Assembly: GCA_002706405.1 (NCBI GenBank)
Contig: PALN01000004.1
Span: 1 to 33,345 of the forward strand
Source: Rhodospirillaceae bacterium
GTDB lineage: Bacteria; Pseudomonadota; Alphaproteobacteria; Rhodospirillales; Casp-alpha2
Direction: 5' to 3'
DNA length: 33,345 nt
Under the pieces are notes generated by a model. The model ran no database searches and was not told the origin of the DNA. It worked only from the letters and a program-made list of their open reading frames with translations. This document shows positions 23,611-32,030 of the stretch, piece after piece (within the stretch, counting starts at the first letter, position 1; each line of letters opens with the position of its first letter). The translations under genes and the position numbers were made by a program.

Positions 23611-24966
23611 TCACTTCCCGATACAGAACTCCGCGAAGATCACATCGAGCAAATCCTCCACATCGACCCGCCCGGTGATCCGACCGATGGCCCGCGCGGC
23701 CAGGCGCAGGTCCTCCGCCACCAATTCCGGCCCGCGTGTCGACCAGCCATCGAGCGCCGCCGCCAGAGCCGTCCGTGCTTCTTCCAGGGCATGACGGTGG
23801 CGGGCCCGGGTCGGCGCCGCAGAGGCCCCCGCGCCGGCCACGGCGAGGTCCCGCACTTTCGCGGTCAGGACGGACAGAAAGACCTCCACCCCCGCCCCGG
23901 TCCGGGCCGAGAGCGCCAGGACCGGCGCCGGCCCCAAATCTTCCACTGTCTCGACCGGCGCCAGGTCGGCCTTGTTGACCAGCACCAGGGCCCGGCCGTC
24001 CGCCGCCAGGGCCCGCAGGTCCGCCGGCACGTCCGGCCAGTCGGCGCGGTCGAGCACGATCAGTTTCAGGTCCGCCCAGTCGGCCCGCGCCGCCGCCCGG
24101 CGCACGCCTTCGCGCTCGACCGCGTCGGCGCTGTCGCGCAGACCCGCCGTATCGGCGACGATCACCGGCACGCCCCCCAGGTCGAGATGGACCTCGATCA
24201 CGTCCCGGGTCGTGCCCGCGGTCTCCGACACGATGGCCGCGTCCCGCCCGGCCAGCAGGTTCAACAGGGTCGATTTGCCCGCATTGGGCCGGCCGAGCAG
24301 GGCCAGATGCACCCCGGCCCGCAGCCGCTCCCCCCGCCGCCCGTCATCCAGATGGGCCGCGATCTCGCCCGCCAGCGCCGCCAGGGCATCCCGGGCGGCG
24401 CGGTCAATGTCTTCCGGCAGGTCTTCGTCGGCGAAATCAATGCCGGCTTCAACATGAGCAATGGCGGCAATCAGCCGCGCCCGCCAGCCCTCGTAAATCT
24501 GCCCAAGCGCCCCTGCCGCCTGATCCAGGGCCTGGCGCCGCTGCTCGGAGGTTTCCGCTGCCACCAGGTCGGCGATGGCCTCCGCCTGGGTCAGATCAAG
24601 CTTGCCGTTGAGGAAGGCGCGGCGCGTAAATTCCCCGGCTTCCGCCGGGCGCAACCCCGCCACTTGTCCCAACGCCGCCAGCACCCCCTCGACCACGGCC
24701 GGGCCGCCGTGCAGATGAAACTCCGCCACATCCTCGCCGGTAAAGCTGCCGGGGCCGGGAAAGAACAGTACCAGGGCCTGGTCCAGAACCTCACCCGTTG
24801 CGGGATCGCGCAGGGCGCGCAGCACCGCCCGCCGGGGGTCGGCCAGGGGCTTGCCCGGCGCCAGCGCCGTCAGCGCCGCCGCCGCGCCGGGACCGGACAG
24901 GCGAATGACCGCGACCCCCGCCCGGGCGCCGCCGCTTGCCAATGCGAAAATGGTGTGGCCGCTCAT
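23611..24966 (-). CDS. mnmE: tRNA modification GTPase MnmE
   Basis: A 451-residue GTPase (TrmE) that partners with MnmG. The N-terminal formyl-THF-binding domain starts TIFALASGGARAGVAVIRLSG and includes FTGEDVAEFHLHGGPAVVEGVL. The inserted G domain has GRPNAGKST (225-233), the TTRD switch (252-255), DTAGLRD (272-278) and NKADL. The C-terminus ends FCIGK, whose cysteine is required in the family. All elements are present and the length is normal. It stands upstream of mnmG on the same strand, with 403 bp and parS site 2 between them, and follows the small ferredoxin gene by 32 bp. Confidence 0.97.
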   Translation of the reverse strand: MSGHTIFALASGGARAGVAVIRLSGPGAAAALTALAPGKPLADPRRAVLRALRDPATGEVLDQALVLFFPGPGSFTGEDVAEFHLHGGPAVVEGVLAALGQVAGLRPAEAGEFTRRAFLNGKLDLTQAEAIADLVAAETSEQRRQALDQAAGALGQIYEGWRARLIAAIAHVEAGIDFADEDLPEDIDRAARDALAALAGEIAAHLDDGRRGERLRAGVHLALLGRPNAGKSTLLNLLAGRDAAIVSETAGTTRDVIEVHLDLGGVPVIVADTAGLRDSADAVEREGVRRAAARADWADLKLIVLDRADWPDVPADLRALAADGRALVLVNKADLAPVETVEDLGPAPVLALSARTGAGVEVFLSVLTAKVRDLAVAGAGASAAPTRARHRHALEEARTALAAALDGWSTRGPELVAEDLRLAARAIGRITGRVDVEDLLDVIFAEFCIGK

Positions 24967-24998
24967 TGGCCCCCGCCCCTGGGCACGCGCAAGCGCCC

Positions 24999-25364
24999 CT
25001 ACTTGGCTTTTTCCGGGTCGTCTCCCGGCCGCAGCATCAGATCAGGCACCCGCCCGCCGTCCCGCACATGGGCCTCCAGGACCCGGTCGACGTCTTCCCG
25101 CGTGGCACAGCGATACCATACGCCCTCAGGATAGATCACCAGAGTCGGGCCCAGTTCGCAGCGGTCCAGACAGCCAGCCGAATTCACCCGCACCCCCTTG
25201 ATGCCCAACTCCTTGGCCCGCGCTTTCATGTAATCACGCAGCTTTACCGACCCCTTGGCGGCACAGCTTCCCCGGGGATGGCCTTCCGGCCGGGCATTGG
25301 TACAGAAAAAGATGTGCCGGTCATAGAACAGGGGGGGGTCGTCGGATTGCTGGGCGTCGCTCAC
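24999..25364 (-). CDS. Thioredoxin-like [2Fe-2S] ferredoxin
   Basis: A 121-residue small iron-sulfur protein of the thioredoxin-like ferredoxin type (Shethna FeSII / NuoE-C-like fold). The four cluster cysteines are C21, C34, C65 and C69 in the C-x12-C...C-x3-C pattern (FFCTNARPEGHPRGSC and SAGCLDRCELGP). The central VIYPEGVWYRCATREDVDRVLEAH strand-helix is standard. The electron partner is unknown. It overlaps the upstream small gene by 4 bp (ATGA), so the two are coupled. It is not the NADH-dehydrogenase subunit NuoE, which is longer and sits in a nuo operon. Confidence 0.9.
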   Translation of the reverse strand: MSDAQQSDDPPLFYDRHIFFCTNARPEGHPRGSCAAKGSVKLRDYMKARAKELGIKGVRVNSAGCLDRCELGPTLVIYPEGVWYRCATREDVDRVLEAHVRDGGRVPDLMLRPGDDPEKAK

Positions 25365-25639
25365 GTCTTGTCGTCCTTCTTGGTCGTCTTGGCCTGGCCA
25401 TCATCCCCGGCCATGGTGGACATCTGGTTCCAGAACATCTTTTGCATCTGTTCCAGTCCCTGAACCCCGGCGGGGAACCAGGTATTGAACATGGTTTCCG
25501 GATCAAGCGCGGACAGGTTCGCCTTCATCCGCTCCTCGAGCTCCTTCATCAGCGCGTCCTGCAGGGGCTTCACGTCCGGCAGGCCCAGGAACTTACGGGC
25601 CTCTTCCGGTGTGCAATCGATGTCGACGGTAATTTTCAT
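25361..25639 (-). CDS. Small conserved protein (DUF6489-like)
   Basis: A 92-residue acidic protein starting MKITVDIDCTPEEARKFLGLPDVKPLQDALM, a beginning I recognise from a small alphaproteobacterial family (DUF6489-like). The middle is a predicted long amphipathic helix with FNTWFPAGVQGLEQMQKMFWNQM, similar in style to phasin-like helices; the tail is Lys/Asp-rich. Function is unknown. It has a good Shine-Dalgarno-like GGAAGGG a few bases before the ATG, and its stop overlaps the start of the ferredoxin gene, so an associated role is possible. Confidence 0.82.
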   Translation of the reverse strand: MKITVDIDCTPEEARKFLGLPDVKPLQDALMKELEERMKANLSALDPETMFNTWFPAGVQGLEQMQKMFWNQMSTMAGDDGQAKTTKKDDKT

Positions 25640-25784
25640 GGTACGCGCCCTTCCCTCGCCTGCGGGCCCCTGGCCCGGCGCAGCGGCGATTAACAGCTTG
25701 AATGCCAGCCACAGAACACCAAACTAGCCAGGACACGGTCCCGTGGCAATCGGCCATCAATCACGCAGGCAGGCCAGCCCATCC

Positions 25785-26246
25785 ATGAGTGATTTCTACA
25801 CCTCCATGAACTCCCCCGTCGGGCCCCTGACCCTGTTCGAAGACCAGGGGTCTCTGACCGCCCTGGAGTGGGGACGCGCCCCCGCCGCCCGCGCGACCCC
25901 GCTCCTGACCGAGGCGACCCGCCAGCTCACGGCGTACTTCGACGGCGGCCTGCGGGAGTTCGACCTGCCCCTCGCCCCCATCGGCGGCACCGACTTCCAA
26001 CGCCGCGTGTGGCAGGCCATGCGCGATATCCCCTATGGCCGGACCGAAACCTACGGCGATCTCGCGGCGCGGATCGGTGGTGTCGCCCGTGCGGTCGGCG
26101 GCGCCTGCGGCGCCAATCCCCTGCCGATCCTGATTCCCTGCCATCGGGTCACAGGCGCCGGTGGCCGCATGACCGGCTATTCCGCCGGCGAAGGCGTCGA
26201 AACCAAGCGGGCGTTACTGCAGCTCGAGGGCGCCACCCTCATTTAA
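25785..26246 (+). CDS. ogt: Methylated-DNA-protein-cysteine methyltransferase
   Basis: A 153-residue O6-alkylguanine-DNA alkyltransferase, a suicide repair protein. The active site is PILIPCHRV with acceptor C119, and the helix-turn-helix part reads VWQAMRDIPYGRTETYGDLAARIGG. The GYSAGEGVETKRALLQLEG C-terminus is diagnostic. The ATG at 25785 gives a normal length; a GTG at 25743 would add 14 residues. It has no N-terminal Ada domain. It diverges from the small DUF6489-like gene across 145 bp. Confidence 0.95.
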   Translation: MSDFYTSMNSPVGPLTLFEDQGSLTALEWGRAPAARATPLLTEATRQLTAYFDGGLREFDLPLAPIGGTDFQRRVWQAMRDIPYGRTETYGDLAARIGGVARAVGGACGANPLPILIPCHRVTGAGGRMTGYSAGEGVETKRALLQLEGATLI

Positions 26247-26368
26247 CACCCGCCCGCCCCGTCAACGGGCTTGCTCCCGACCCCGCCCATGACCAAGATA
26301 CCGCCACATCCCGAACAGCACCCAGGGCGCCAAGACGCCCGGGCCCACCACCAAGGAGGAGTTTTCTC

Positions 26369-27343
26369 ATGACCAAGGCCATCCGCATCCACGAAACCGG
26401 CGGACCCGAAGTCCTCAAATACGAGGACGTCGAGGTCGGCGATCCCGCCGCCGGCGAGATCCGCATTCGCCAGACCGCCTGCGGTCTCAACTTCATCGAC
26501 GTCTATCTGCGCACGGGCCTTTACCCGCTCGACAACTTCCCGGAAATCATCGGCATGGAAGCCGCCGGGGTCGTCGAAGCCGTCGGCGCGGGTGTGACCG
26601 ACAAAAAGGTCGGCGATCGCGTCGCCTATCCCATGTTCAAGGGCGCCTATACCCAGGCCCGCAACATCCCGGCCTGGAAAGCGGTCCATCTGCCGGACGC
26701 CATCGACGACCAAACCGCCGCCGCCATGATGCTCAAGGGCATGACCGCCCATTACCTCCTCCACCGCACCTATCCGGTGCAGCCGGGCGATCCCATCCTG
26801 GTTTATGCCGCCGCCGGCGGGGTCGGCCAGATCCTCTGCCAATGGGGCAAGGCCCTGGGCGCCACGGTCATCGGCTGCGTCGGCTCCGACGCCAAGGCGG
26901 ACATCGCCAAGGCCGCCGGCGCCGCCCATACCATCAACTATTCCAAGGAAGACATCGCCCAGAAGGCCAAGGAATATACCGGCGGCGAAGGCGTCGCCGC
27001 GGCCTATGACAGCGTCGGCAAGGCGACCTTCATGGCCTCCCTCGATTCGCTCCGCCCCTTCGGCGTGCTCGCCACCTACGGCAATGCGTCCGGTCCGGTC
27101 GACCCCATCAGCCCGGCCATTCTCGGCCCCAAGGGGTCGCTCTACCTGACCCGCCCGACGCTCGCGACCCATACCCGCAACCCGGAGATTCTCGCCGAGG
27201 GCGCCAACGCCCTGTTCGAGGCCGTCACTTCCGGCAAGGTCAAGATAAACATCAACCAGACCTATCCCCTGGCCGACGTGGCCCAGGCGCATATCGACCT
27301 GGAAGCGCGCAAGACCACGGGATCGACCATCCTGATCCCCTAA
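26369..27343 (+). CDS. NADPH:quinone oxidoreductase (zeta-crystallin/QorA type)
   Basis: A 324-residue medium-chain dehydrogenase/reductase without zinc. The GroES-like part (about 1-120) contains CGLNFIDVYLRTGLYPL, the quinone-oxidoreductase signature, and the Rossmann part has the nucleotide loop AAAGGVGQILCQWGKALGA. The C-terminal PLADVAQAHIDLEARKTTGSTILIP is typical of QorA. The family reduces quinones with NADPH; the true substrate is unknown. An excellent Shine-Dalgarno sequence AAGGAGGAG (26353-26361) precedes the ATG by seven bases and decides this start. An intrinsic terminator follows. Confidence 0.93.
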   Translation: MTKAIRIHETGGPEVLKYEDVEVGDPAAGEIRIRQTACGLNFIDVYLRTGLYPLDNFPEIIGMEAAGVVEAVGAGVTDKKVGDRVAYPMFKGAYTQARNIPAWKAVHLPDAIDDQTAAAMMLKGMTAHYLLHRTYPVQPGDPILVYAAAGGVGQILCQWGKALGATVIGCVGSDAKADIAKAAGAAHTINYSKEDIAQKAKEYTGGEGVAAAYDSVGKATFMASLDSLRPFGVLATYGNASGPVDPISPAILGPKGSLYLTRPTLATHTRNPEILAEGANALFEAVTSGKVKININQTYPLADVAQAHIDLEARKTTGSTILIP

Positions 27344-27366
27344 CCGCCACCAACGTCCGAATACAG

Positions 27367-27400
27367 AAACGCCGGCGGGGTCACCCTCGCCGGCGTTTTT
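27367..27400 (+). terminator. Intrinsic terminator after the quinone oxidoreductase
   Basis: AAACGCCGGCG (27367-27377) pairs with CGCCGGCGTTT (27388-27398), and the T-run ends at 27400. It lies between convergent genes. The reverse direction has only a short A run (three bases), so it works mainly on the + strand. Confidence 0.9.
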
Positions 27401-27422
27401 GATTCGATTGGTCGACCCGACC

Positions 27423-28679
27423 TCAGCTGTTCATGGAATCGAAGAACTCGCTGTTGACCTTGGATTCCTTCAATTTGCCCAACAGGAACTCCATGGCGTC
27501 GGTCACGCCCATGGGCATGAGGATCCGGCGCAGCACCCACATCTTGGCCAGGGTGCCCTTTTCGACCAGCAGCTCTTCCTTGCGGGTCCCGGACTTGGTG
27601 ATGTCGATGGTCGGCCACACGCGCTTGTCGGACAACTTGCGGTCGAGAATGATTTCCGAGTTACCCGTGCCCTTGAACTCTTCGAAGATGACTTCGTCCA
27701 TGCGCGAGCCGGTGTCGATCAGCGCCGTCGAGATGATGGTCAGCGACCCGCCTTCCTCGATGTTCCGCGCCGCGCCGAAGAAACGCTTGGGCCGCTGCAG
27801 GGCGTTGGCGTCGACACCACCGGTCAGCACTTTGCCCGACGACGGCACCACCGTGTTGTAGGCACGGGCCAGCCGGGTGATGGAATCGAGCAGAATGACC
27901 ACGTCCTTCTTGTGCTCGACTAGGCGCTTGGCCTTCTCCAACACCATTTCCGTGACCTGGACGTGGCGCGTTGCCGGCTCGTCAAAGGTCGAGGAAATAA
28001 CCTCGCCCTTAACGGAGCGATCCATGTCCGTCACTTCCTCGGGCCGTTCGTCGATCAGCAGAACGATCAGATAGCACTCGGGGTGATTCTCGGCGATGGA
28101 ATGGGCGATGTTCTGCAGCATCACCGTCTTACCGGTGCGCGGCGGCGCCACGATCAGGGCGCGCTGGCCCTTGCCGATCGGGCAGATCAGGTCGAGCACC
28201 CGCGAGGTCGGATCCTTGTGCTCGGGATTTTCGATTTCCATGATCAGCCGCTCGTCGGGATACAGCGGCGTCAGGTTGTCGAAGTTGATGCGATGACGCA
28301 CCGCCTGGGGATCCGTGAAGTTGATCTGGTTCACCTTCAGCAGGGCGAAATAGCGCTCCCCGTCTTTCGGCGCCCGGATTTCACCTTCAACCGTGTCGCC
28401 CGTGCGCAACCCGAAGCGGCGCACCTGGGACGGTGAGACATAAATATCGTCGGGGCCCGGCAGGTAGTTGGCTTCCGGAGAGCGCAGGAAGCCGAAGCCG
28501 TCCTGCAGCACCTCAAGGACCCCGTCCCCATAGATCGCCACGTCGTTGTCCGCAAGCTGCTTCAAGATCGCGAACATCATGTCCTGCTTCCGCAGCGAGC
28601 TGGCGTTCTCAACCTCCAACTCCTCGGCAAAGGCCAAAAGGTCGGCGGGAGATTTCTGCTTCAGTTCCTTGAGATTCAT
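27423..28679 (-). CDS. rho: Transcription termination factor Rho
   Basis: A 418-residue hexameric RNA helicase. The N-terminal helical bundle [20 protein letters not shown] is followed by the RNA-binding OSB fold with GFGFLR (61-66). The ATPase has Walker A APPRTGKT (178-185), Walker [15 protein letters not shown], the Q-loop/R-loop region ([27 protein letters not shown]), and the final [26 protein letters not shown]. The ATG at 28679 gives exactly the usual length; the frame stays open upstream through the leader but is not family-like. It is the last gene of the hemE-hemH-hemJ-rho block. Confidence 0.97.
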   Translation of the reverse strand: MNLKELKQKSPADLLAFAEELEVENASSLRKQDMMFAILKQLADNDVAIYGDGVLEVLQDGFGFLRSPEANYLPGPDDIYVSPSQVRRFGLRTGDTVEGEIRAPKDGERYFALLKVNQINFTDPQAVRHRINFDNLTPLYPDERLIMEIENPEHKDPTSRVLDLICPIGKGQRALIVAPPRTGKTVMLQNIAHSIAENHPECYLIVLLIDERPEEVTDMDRSVKGEVISSTFDEPATRHVQVTEMVLEKAKRLVEHKKDVVILLDSITRLARAYNTVVPSSGKVLTGGVDANALQRPKRFFGAARNIEEGGSLTIISTALIDTGSRMDEVIFEEFKGTGNSEIILDRKLSDKRVWPTIDITKSGTRKEELLVEKGTLAKMWVLRRILMPMGVTDAMEFLLGKLKESKVNSEFFDSMNS

Positions 28680-28938
28680 GTGAGGCCTGATTGATGTGTT
28701 GGGGAAAACCGGAAGGAGTTCAGGAGCCGGCGGAGGCATCGGCCGGAACGGCCGTCGTGGACGCGACGATGCGCGGGCCTGCGTGGCGGCCTCGCCGTCC
28801 CACAATGGATCGGCTGAAACCGTTGCTAGACATCGGACGCGCCCGGGCCGGGTTGGTCGATGGAAAGAGGATTGGGCGGGACCACTGATGGACCGGACCC
28901 AAAAAGAGGCGGGATGCCGTCCGCGTCGGCACATGGGA

Positions 28939-28967
28939 TGATTAACGAATGCGGAAAATCAAGTCAA
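28939..28967 (-). promoter_or_regulatory. Candidate rho promoter with long leader
   Basis: On the minus strand TTGACT (28967-28962) is followed after 17 bases by TAATCA (28944-28939), a plausible -35 with a weak -10. It implies a rho leader of roughly 250 nt (28680-28934) with no gene, similar in scale to autoregulated rho leaders elsewhere. Confidence 0.45.
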
Positions 28968-29019
28968 TTGAACTTTTTGTTCCGGCACCTTCACTTTCGA
29001 TGCCAAGCACGCCACCGGC

Positions 29020-29466
29020 CTAGCCCGGTTGCACGATGACCATGATGACGATGATCACCATGAGCACCGCCGGGACCTCGTTCATGTAGCGGTAAAACCG
29101 CCCCGAATGAACGTTGCGGTCTTCGGCGAAGGCCCGCCGCCATTTGCCGCAGAACACATGCATCACCATCAGCGCCACCACCGCCCCGGCCTTCACCGGG
29201 AACCACACCGTGTGCCAAATCCCCGCCCCGGACGCCGCCATCAGCACCAGGCCGAACACCACCGACGAGATCATCGCCGGGTTCATGATGCCCCGCAGCA
29301 GGCGCCGTTCCATGACCTTGAAGGTTTCCGACGTTTCCGACCCCACGGCGGCATCGACGTGGTAGACGAACAGCCGCGGCAGGTACAGCAGCCCGGCCAT
29401 CCAGGCGATCACACTCATCACGTGAATGGCCTTGATCCAGGCGTAGGCAGTGGCGCTCAGTTCCAT
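29020..29466 (-). CDS. hemJ: Protoporphyrinogen oxidase HemJ
   Basis: A 148-residue membrane protein of the HemJ/UPF0093 family, which oxidises protoporphyrinogen IX to protoporphyrin IX. It has four hydrophobic helices and the family histidine H15 in WIKAIHVMSVIAWMAGLLYLPRLFVYH. The VMERRLLRGIMNPAM and WFPVKAGAVVALMVMHVFCGKWRR segments are typical, the latter carrying the conserved K and H. It lies 12 bp after hemH, whose product uses its output, so the two steps are co-expressed. Confidence 0.93.
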   Translation of the reverse strand: MELSATAYAWIKAIHVMSVIAWMAGLLYLPRLFVYHVDAAVGSETSETFKVMERRLLRGIMNPAMISSVVFGLVLMAASGAGIWHTVWFPVKAGAVVALMVMHVFCGKWRRAFAEDRNVHSGRFYRYMNEVPAVLMVIIVIMVIVQPG

Positions 29467-29478
29467 GCCCTCCCCCTC

Positions 29479-30528
29479 CTAGGCAACGCAAGGACAGGCT
29501 GACCACTCACCGGGACAGATCCGCGCCCCCGACGGATGACAGGTCCGCGCCCCTTGCCCCGATGCCGTCACGACAACCTCGGCCAAGGCCGAGATGAAGG
29601 CCGGCGCCGTCCCTACGGTGGGCACCCGATGATAGGCCGGCACCCCCGCATGATCGGCCACTTCGCGATATTCGATGTCAAGCTCGACCAGGGTCTCCGA
29701 GTGTTCCGAGACGAAAGCGATCGGCACCACCACCAGCGGCACCTTGTCCGCGCCGGCGCGTTTGATCTCGTCTTCCGTCGCCGGTCCGATCCATTCCAAA
29801 GGCCCGACCTGGCTTTGGTAGCAGACCACGGGATCGAACCCGTCGATCCCACGGCCACGCAACGCGTCAATCACCGCTGCCGCTGTCTGCTCGATCTGCC
29901 ACTGGTAGGGATCCCCCTTGGCAATGACCTTCTTCGGCAGCCCATGGGCGGAAAACAGGACGCGCGGCGCTCCTGTTTCCTTCGCCGCCGCGATGCCCGC
30001 GGCAACCAAATCCGCCTGCGCCGCAATCAATCCATCAGCCGTCGGATAGCAACAGGCAGCCCGCGCATTGGCCGTCACCCCCGCCGACACCGCCGCCCGC
30101 CGCCAGTCCTTCAGGGAAGAACCCGAGGTCGTCGTCGAGTATTGCGGATAGAGAGGTAATTCAATCACCTGGTCCGGCTGAAACGCCGCCACCGCCTTGG
30201 CTGTTTCCGCGCTCATCGGGTGCCAATAGCGCATGCAGATGAACACTTTGGTTTCCGGATTGCCCGGCCCGTTGAGGGCCGCTTCCAGCGCGGCTGCCTG
30301 CGCCTGGGTTTCCTCCAGCAGCGGCGATTTCCCTCCAATATTGGCGTAAATCTCCCGCGCGATCGGGGCACGGCGGCGGCTGATCATCTTGGCGATCAAC
30401 CAACGAAACGGATTGGGCAGGGAAATGATCGCCGGGTCGATGAACAGATTGAACAGGAACGGCTCGACCGCCGCCGGCCCGTCCGGCCCCCCCAGGTTGA
30501 ACAGCACAACCGCGCGCTTTCCCGCCAT
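29479..30528 (-). CDS. hemH: Ferrochelatase with Cys-rich C-terminus
   Basis: A 349-residue ferrochelatase that inserts Fe(II) into protoporphyrin IX. Family marks are AVVLFNLGGPDG, the ICMRYWHPM strand, VLFSAHGLPKKVI (catalytic His), VVCYQSQVGPLEWIGP and PIAFVSEHSETLVELDIEY (catalytic Glu). The last 30 residues contain four cysteines (C330, C338, C345, C347) in TCHPSGARIC and SACPC. Some bacterial ferrochelatases, including that of Caulobacter, carry a [2Fe-2S] cluster, and these cysteines are good candidates for ligands here. It starts 5 bp after hemE. Confidence 0.96.
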   Translation of the reverse strand: MAGKRAVVLFNLGGPDGPAAVEPFLFNLFIDPAIISLPNPFRWLIAKMISRRRAPIAREIYANIGGKSPLLEETQAQAAALEAALNGPGNPETKVFICMRYWHPMSAETAKAVAAFQPDQVIELPLYPQYSTTTSGSSLKDWRRAAVSAGVTANARAACCYPTADGLIAAQADLVAAGIAAAKETGAPRVLFSAHGLPKKVIAKGDPYQWQIEQTAAAVIDALRGRGIDGFDPVVCYQSQVGPLEWIGPATEDEIKRAGADKVPLVVVPIAFVSEHSETLVELDIEYREVADHAGVPAYHRVPTVGTAPAFISALAEVVVTASGQGARTCHPSGARICPGEWSACPCVA

Positions 30529-30533
30529 GACCG

Positions 30534-31565
30534 TTATCCCCCTGTCTTGCCGCGCAACACGTCCAGCACCCGGCCCACGTGTTCCGGCGGCGTGTGCGGC
30601 AGAATGCCGTGGCCCAGGTTGAACACGAAAGGATGCCCTGCCATGTCACGGACGATCCGTTCGACGGCGCGGTCCATCTCGTCCCCGCCCGTGACCAGCA
30701 ACTGGTTGTCCAGATTGCCCTGCAGCACGAAATTCCCCGCGACGTTTTGCCGCGCCCAGGACAAGGGGATCTGGCTGTCCACGGACATCCCATCGATCCC
30801 CGTTTCCGCCGCATAGGAAATCACCATGGGACCGGCGCCGCGCGGAAAGCCAATGATCGGCACATCGGGATGGGCATCCTTCACCCGGGCAACAATGCGC
30901 GCCGTCGGCTCGACGATCCAGCGCTTGAACAAGGTTTCATCGGCGATGCCGGACCAGCTGTCAAACAACTGCAAAACTTCCGCGCCCGCGTCGACCTGAC
31001 GGCACAGATAGGCGACCAGCGCATCTTCCAGGACCGTCATCAGAGCCCCGAAATCGTCCGGCTGGCCATAGGCCATGCGCTTCAGCTTGCCGCCGTCGAC
31101 CCCACCCCGGCCTTCGATCATGTAGAACGCCAGCGTCCAGGGCGCGCCGGCGAAACCGATCAAGGCCGTTTCCTGCGGCAACTCCCGGCGCAGGCGCGTC
31201 AGCGTTTCGAACACCGGTGCCAGATGATCCAGCACCCCGCCCGTCTGCAGCGCCGATATCCCGGCCCGGTCGGTGATGGGATCGAGCAGCGGGCCGACCC
31301 CTTCCTCGAACCGCACGTTCTGACCCAGCGCGTCCGGAATCACCAGAATGTCGGAAAACAGGATTGCCGCATCGAAGCCGTAGCGCCGGATCGGCTGCAG
31401 GGTCGCCTCAACGGTCAGATCCGGGGTGTAGCAGAACCCCAGGAAATCCGGCCCCGACTTGCGCAGTTCGCGATATTCGCTGAGATAGCGCCCTGCTTGG
31501 CGCATGAACCAGACCGGCGGCCGGGCCGGCGATCTGCCGTGAAAAGGTTCCAGGAAGGGGCGCAC
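30534..31565 (-). CDS. hemE: Uroporphyrinogen decarboxylase
   Basis: A 343-residue enzyme that decarboxylates uroporphyrinogen III to coproporphyrinogen III. The signature VWFMRQAGRYLSEYRELR sits at the N-terminus, followed by LFSDILVIPDALGQ, GFAGAPWTLAFYMIEG and the C-terminal GNLDNQLLVTGGDEM and FNLGHGILPHTPPEHV blocks. The start is GTG at 31565: no ATG exists before the in-frame stop upstream, and GGAG lies about 12 bases before it. Its upstream gap is the putative origin of replication, so transcription runs away from oriC. Confidence 0.96.
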   Translation of the reverse strand: MRPFLEPFHGRSPARPPVWFMRQAGRYLSEYRELRKSGPDFLGFCYTPDLTVEATLQPIRRYGFDAAILFSDILVIPDALGQNVRFEEGVGPLLDPITDRAGISALQTGGVLDHLAPVFETLTRLRRELPQETALIGFAGAPWTLAFYMIEGRGGVDGGKLKRMAYGQPDDFGALMTVLEDALVAYLCRQVDAGAEVLQLFDSWSGIADETLFKRWIVEPTARIVARVKDAHPDVPIIGFPRGAGPMVISYAAETGIDGMSVDSQIPLSWARQNVAGNFVLQGNLDNQLLVTGGDEMDRAVERIVRDMAGHPFVFNLGHGILPHTPPEHVGRVLDVLRGKTGG

Positions 31566-32030
31566 GGGTTCGGCTCTCCAACAGTTCGTTCAAGGGTCTC
31601 AAGACCTGTTCGGCACCATAGACGGGTGCCCCACCTATTCAAATAAACAAGTATTTATAAAGATTATTGATGTTGTAGTAGGGGGATGGAATGACGGGGA
31701 TCAAATGCGTCAACAGGTTATCCAGAATCCGCTACGGCGAGATCGATTTATCCCCGGCTACTTGTGTACAGCCGCCGGTGGAGTCTTCTCAGCCGATTGA
31801 ATCCCGGTCCTTTTCTGAATTCCGGAGAAACGGGTAAAGCCGGGATGAATTTGCCGTCGATATCGAGTTGTCACCGCTCCCCCGCAGGCTGAATTCTGTT
31901 TTACAGCCGCATTTTGCCTGTGTATCCATTAACGGTCAGCGGGCGGGAAACGGGGCAGTGTGAAAAACTCCCTTGTTGTCCACAGCCCATCCCAATTTCA
32001 TACCGCCCTTGTTCCGGAGTTTTCCCGCCC
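31566..32030. other. Probable chromosomal replication origin (oriC)
   Basis: This 465-bp gene-free gap lies between hemE and the PPSR gene, the site of oriC in Caulobacter and Rickettsia. It has an AT-rich stretch (about 31636-31680) suited to unwinding and DnaA-box-like 9-mers: TTATCCAGA (31718-31726, one mismatch to TTATCCACA), TTATCCCCG (31748-31756, two mismatches) and TTGTCCACA (31976-31984, one mismatch). Genes on both sides point away from it. No perfect DnaA box was found, so exact borders are unknown. The hemE and PPSR promoters must also lie here. Confidence 0.7.

Noticed and set aside
31914-32030. PPSR gene starting about 39 codons upstream, inside the origin gap
   Set aside because: The added residues have no family similarity and cross a DnaA-box-like site; the GTG at 32031 gives the normal start and length.
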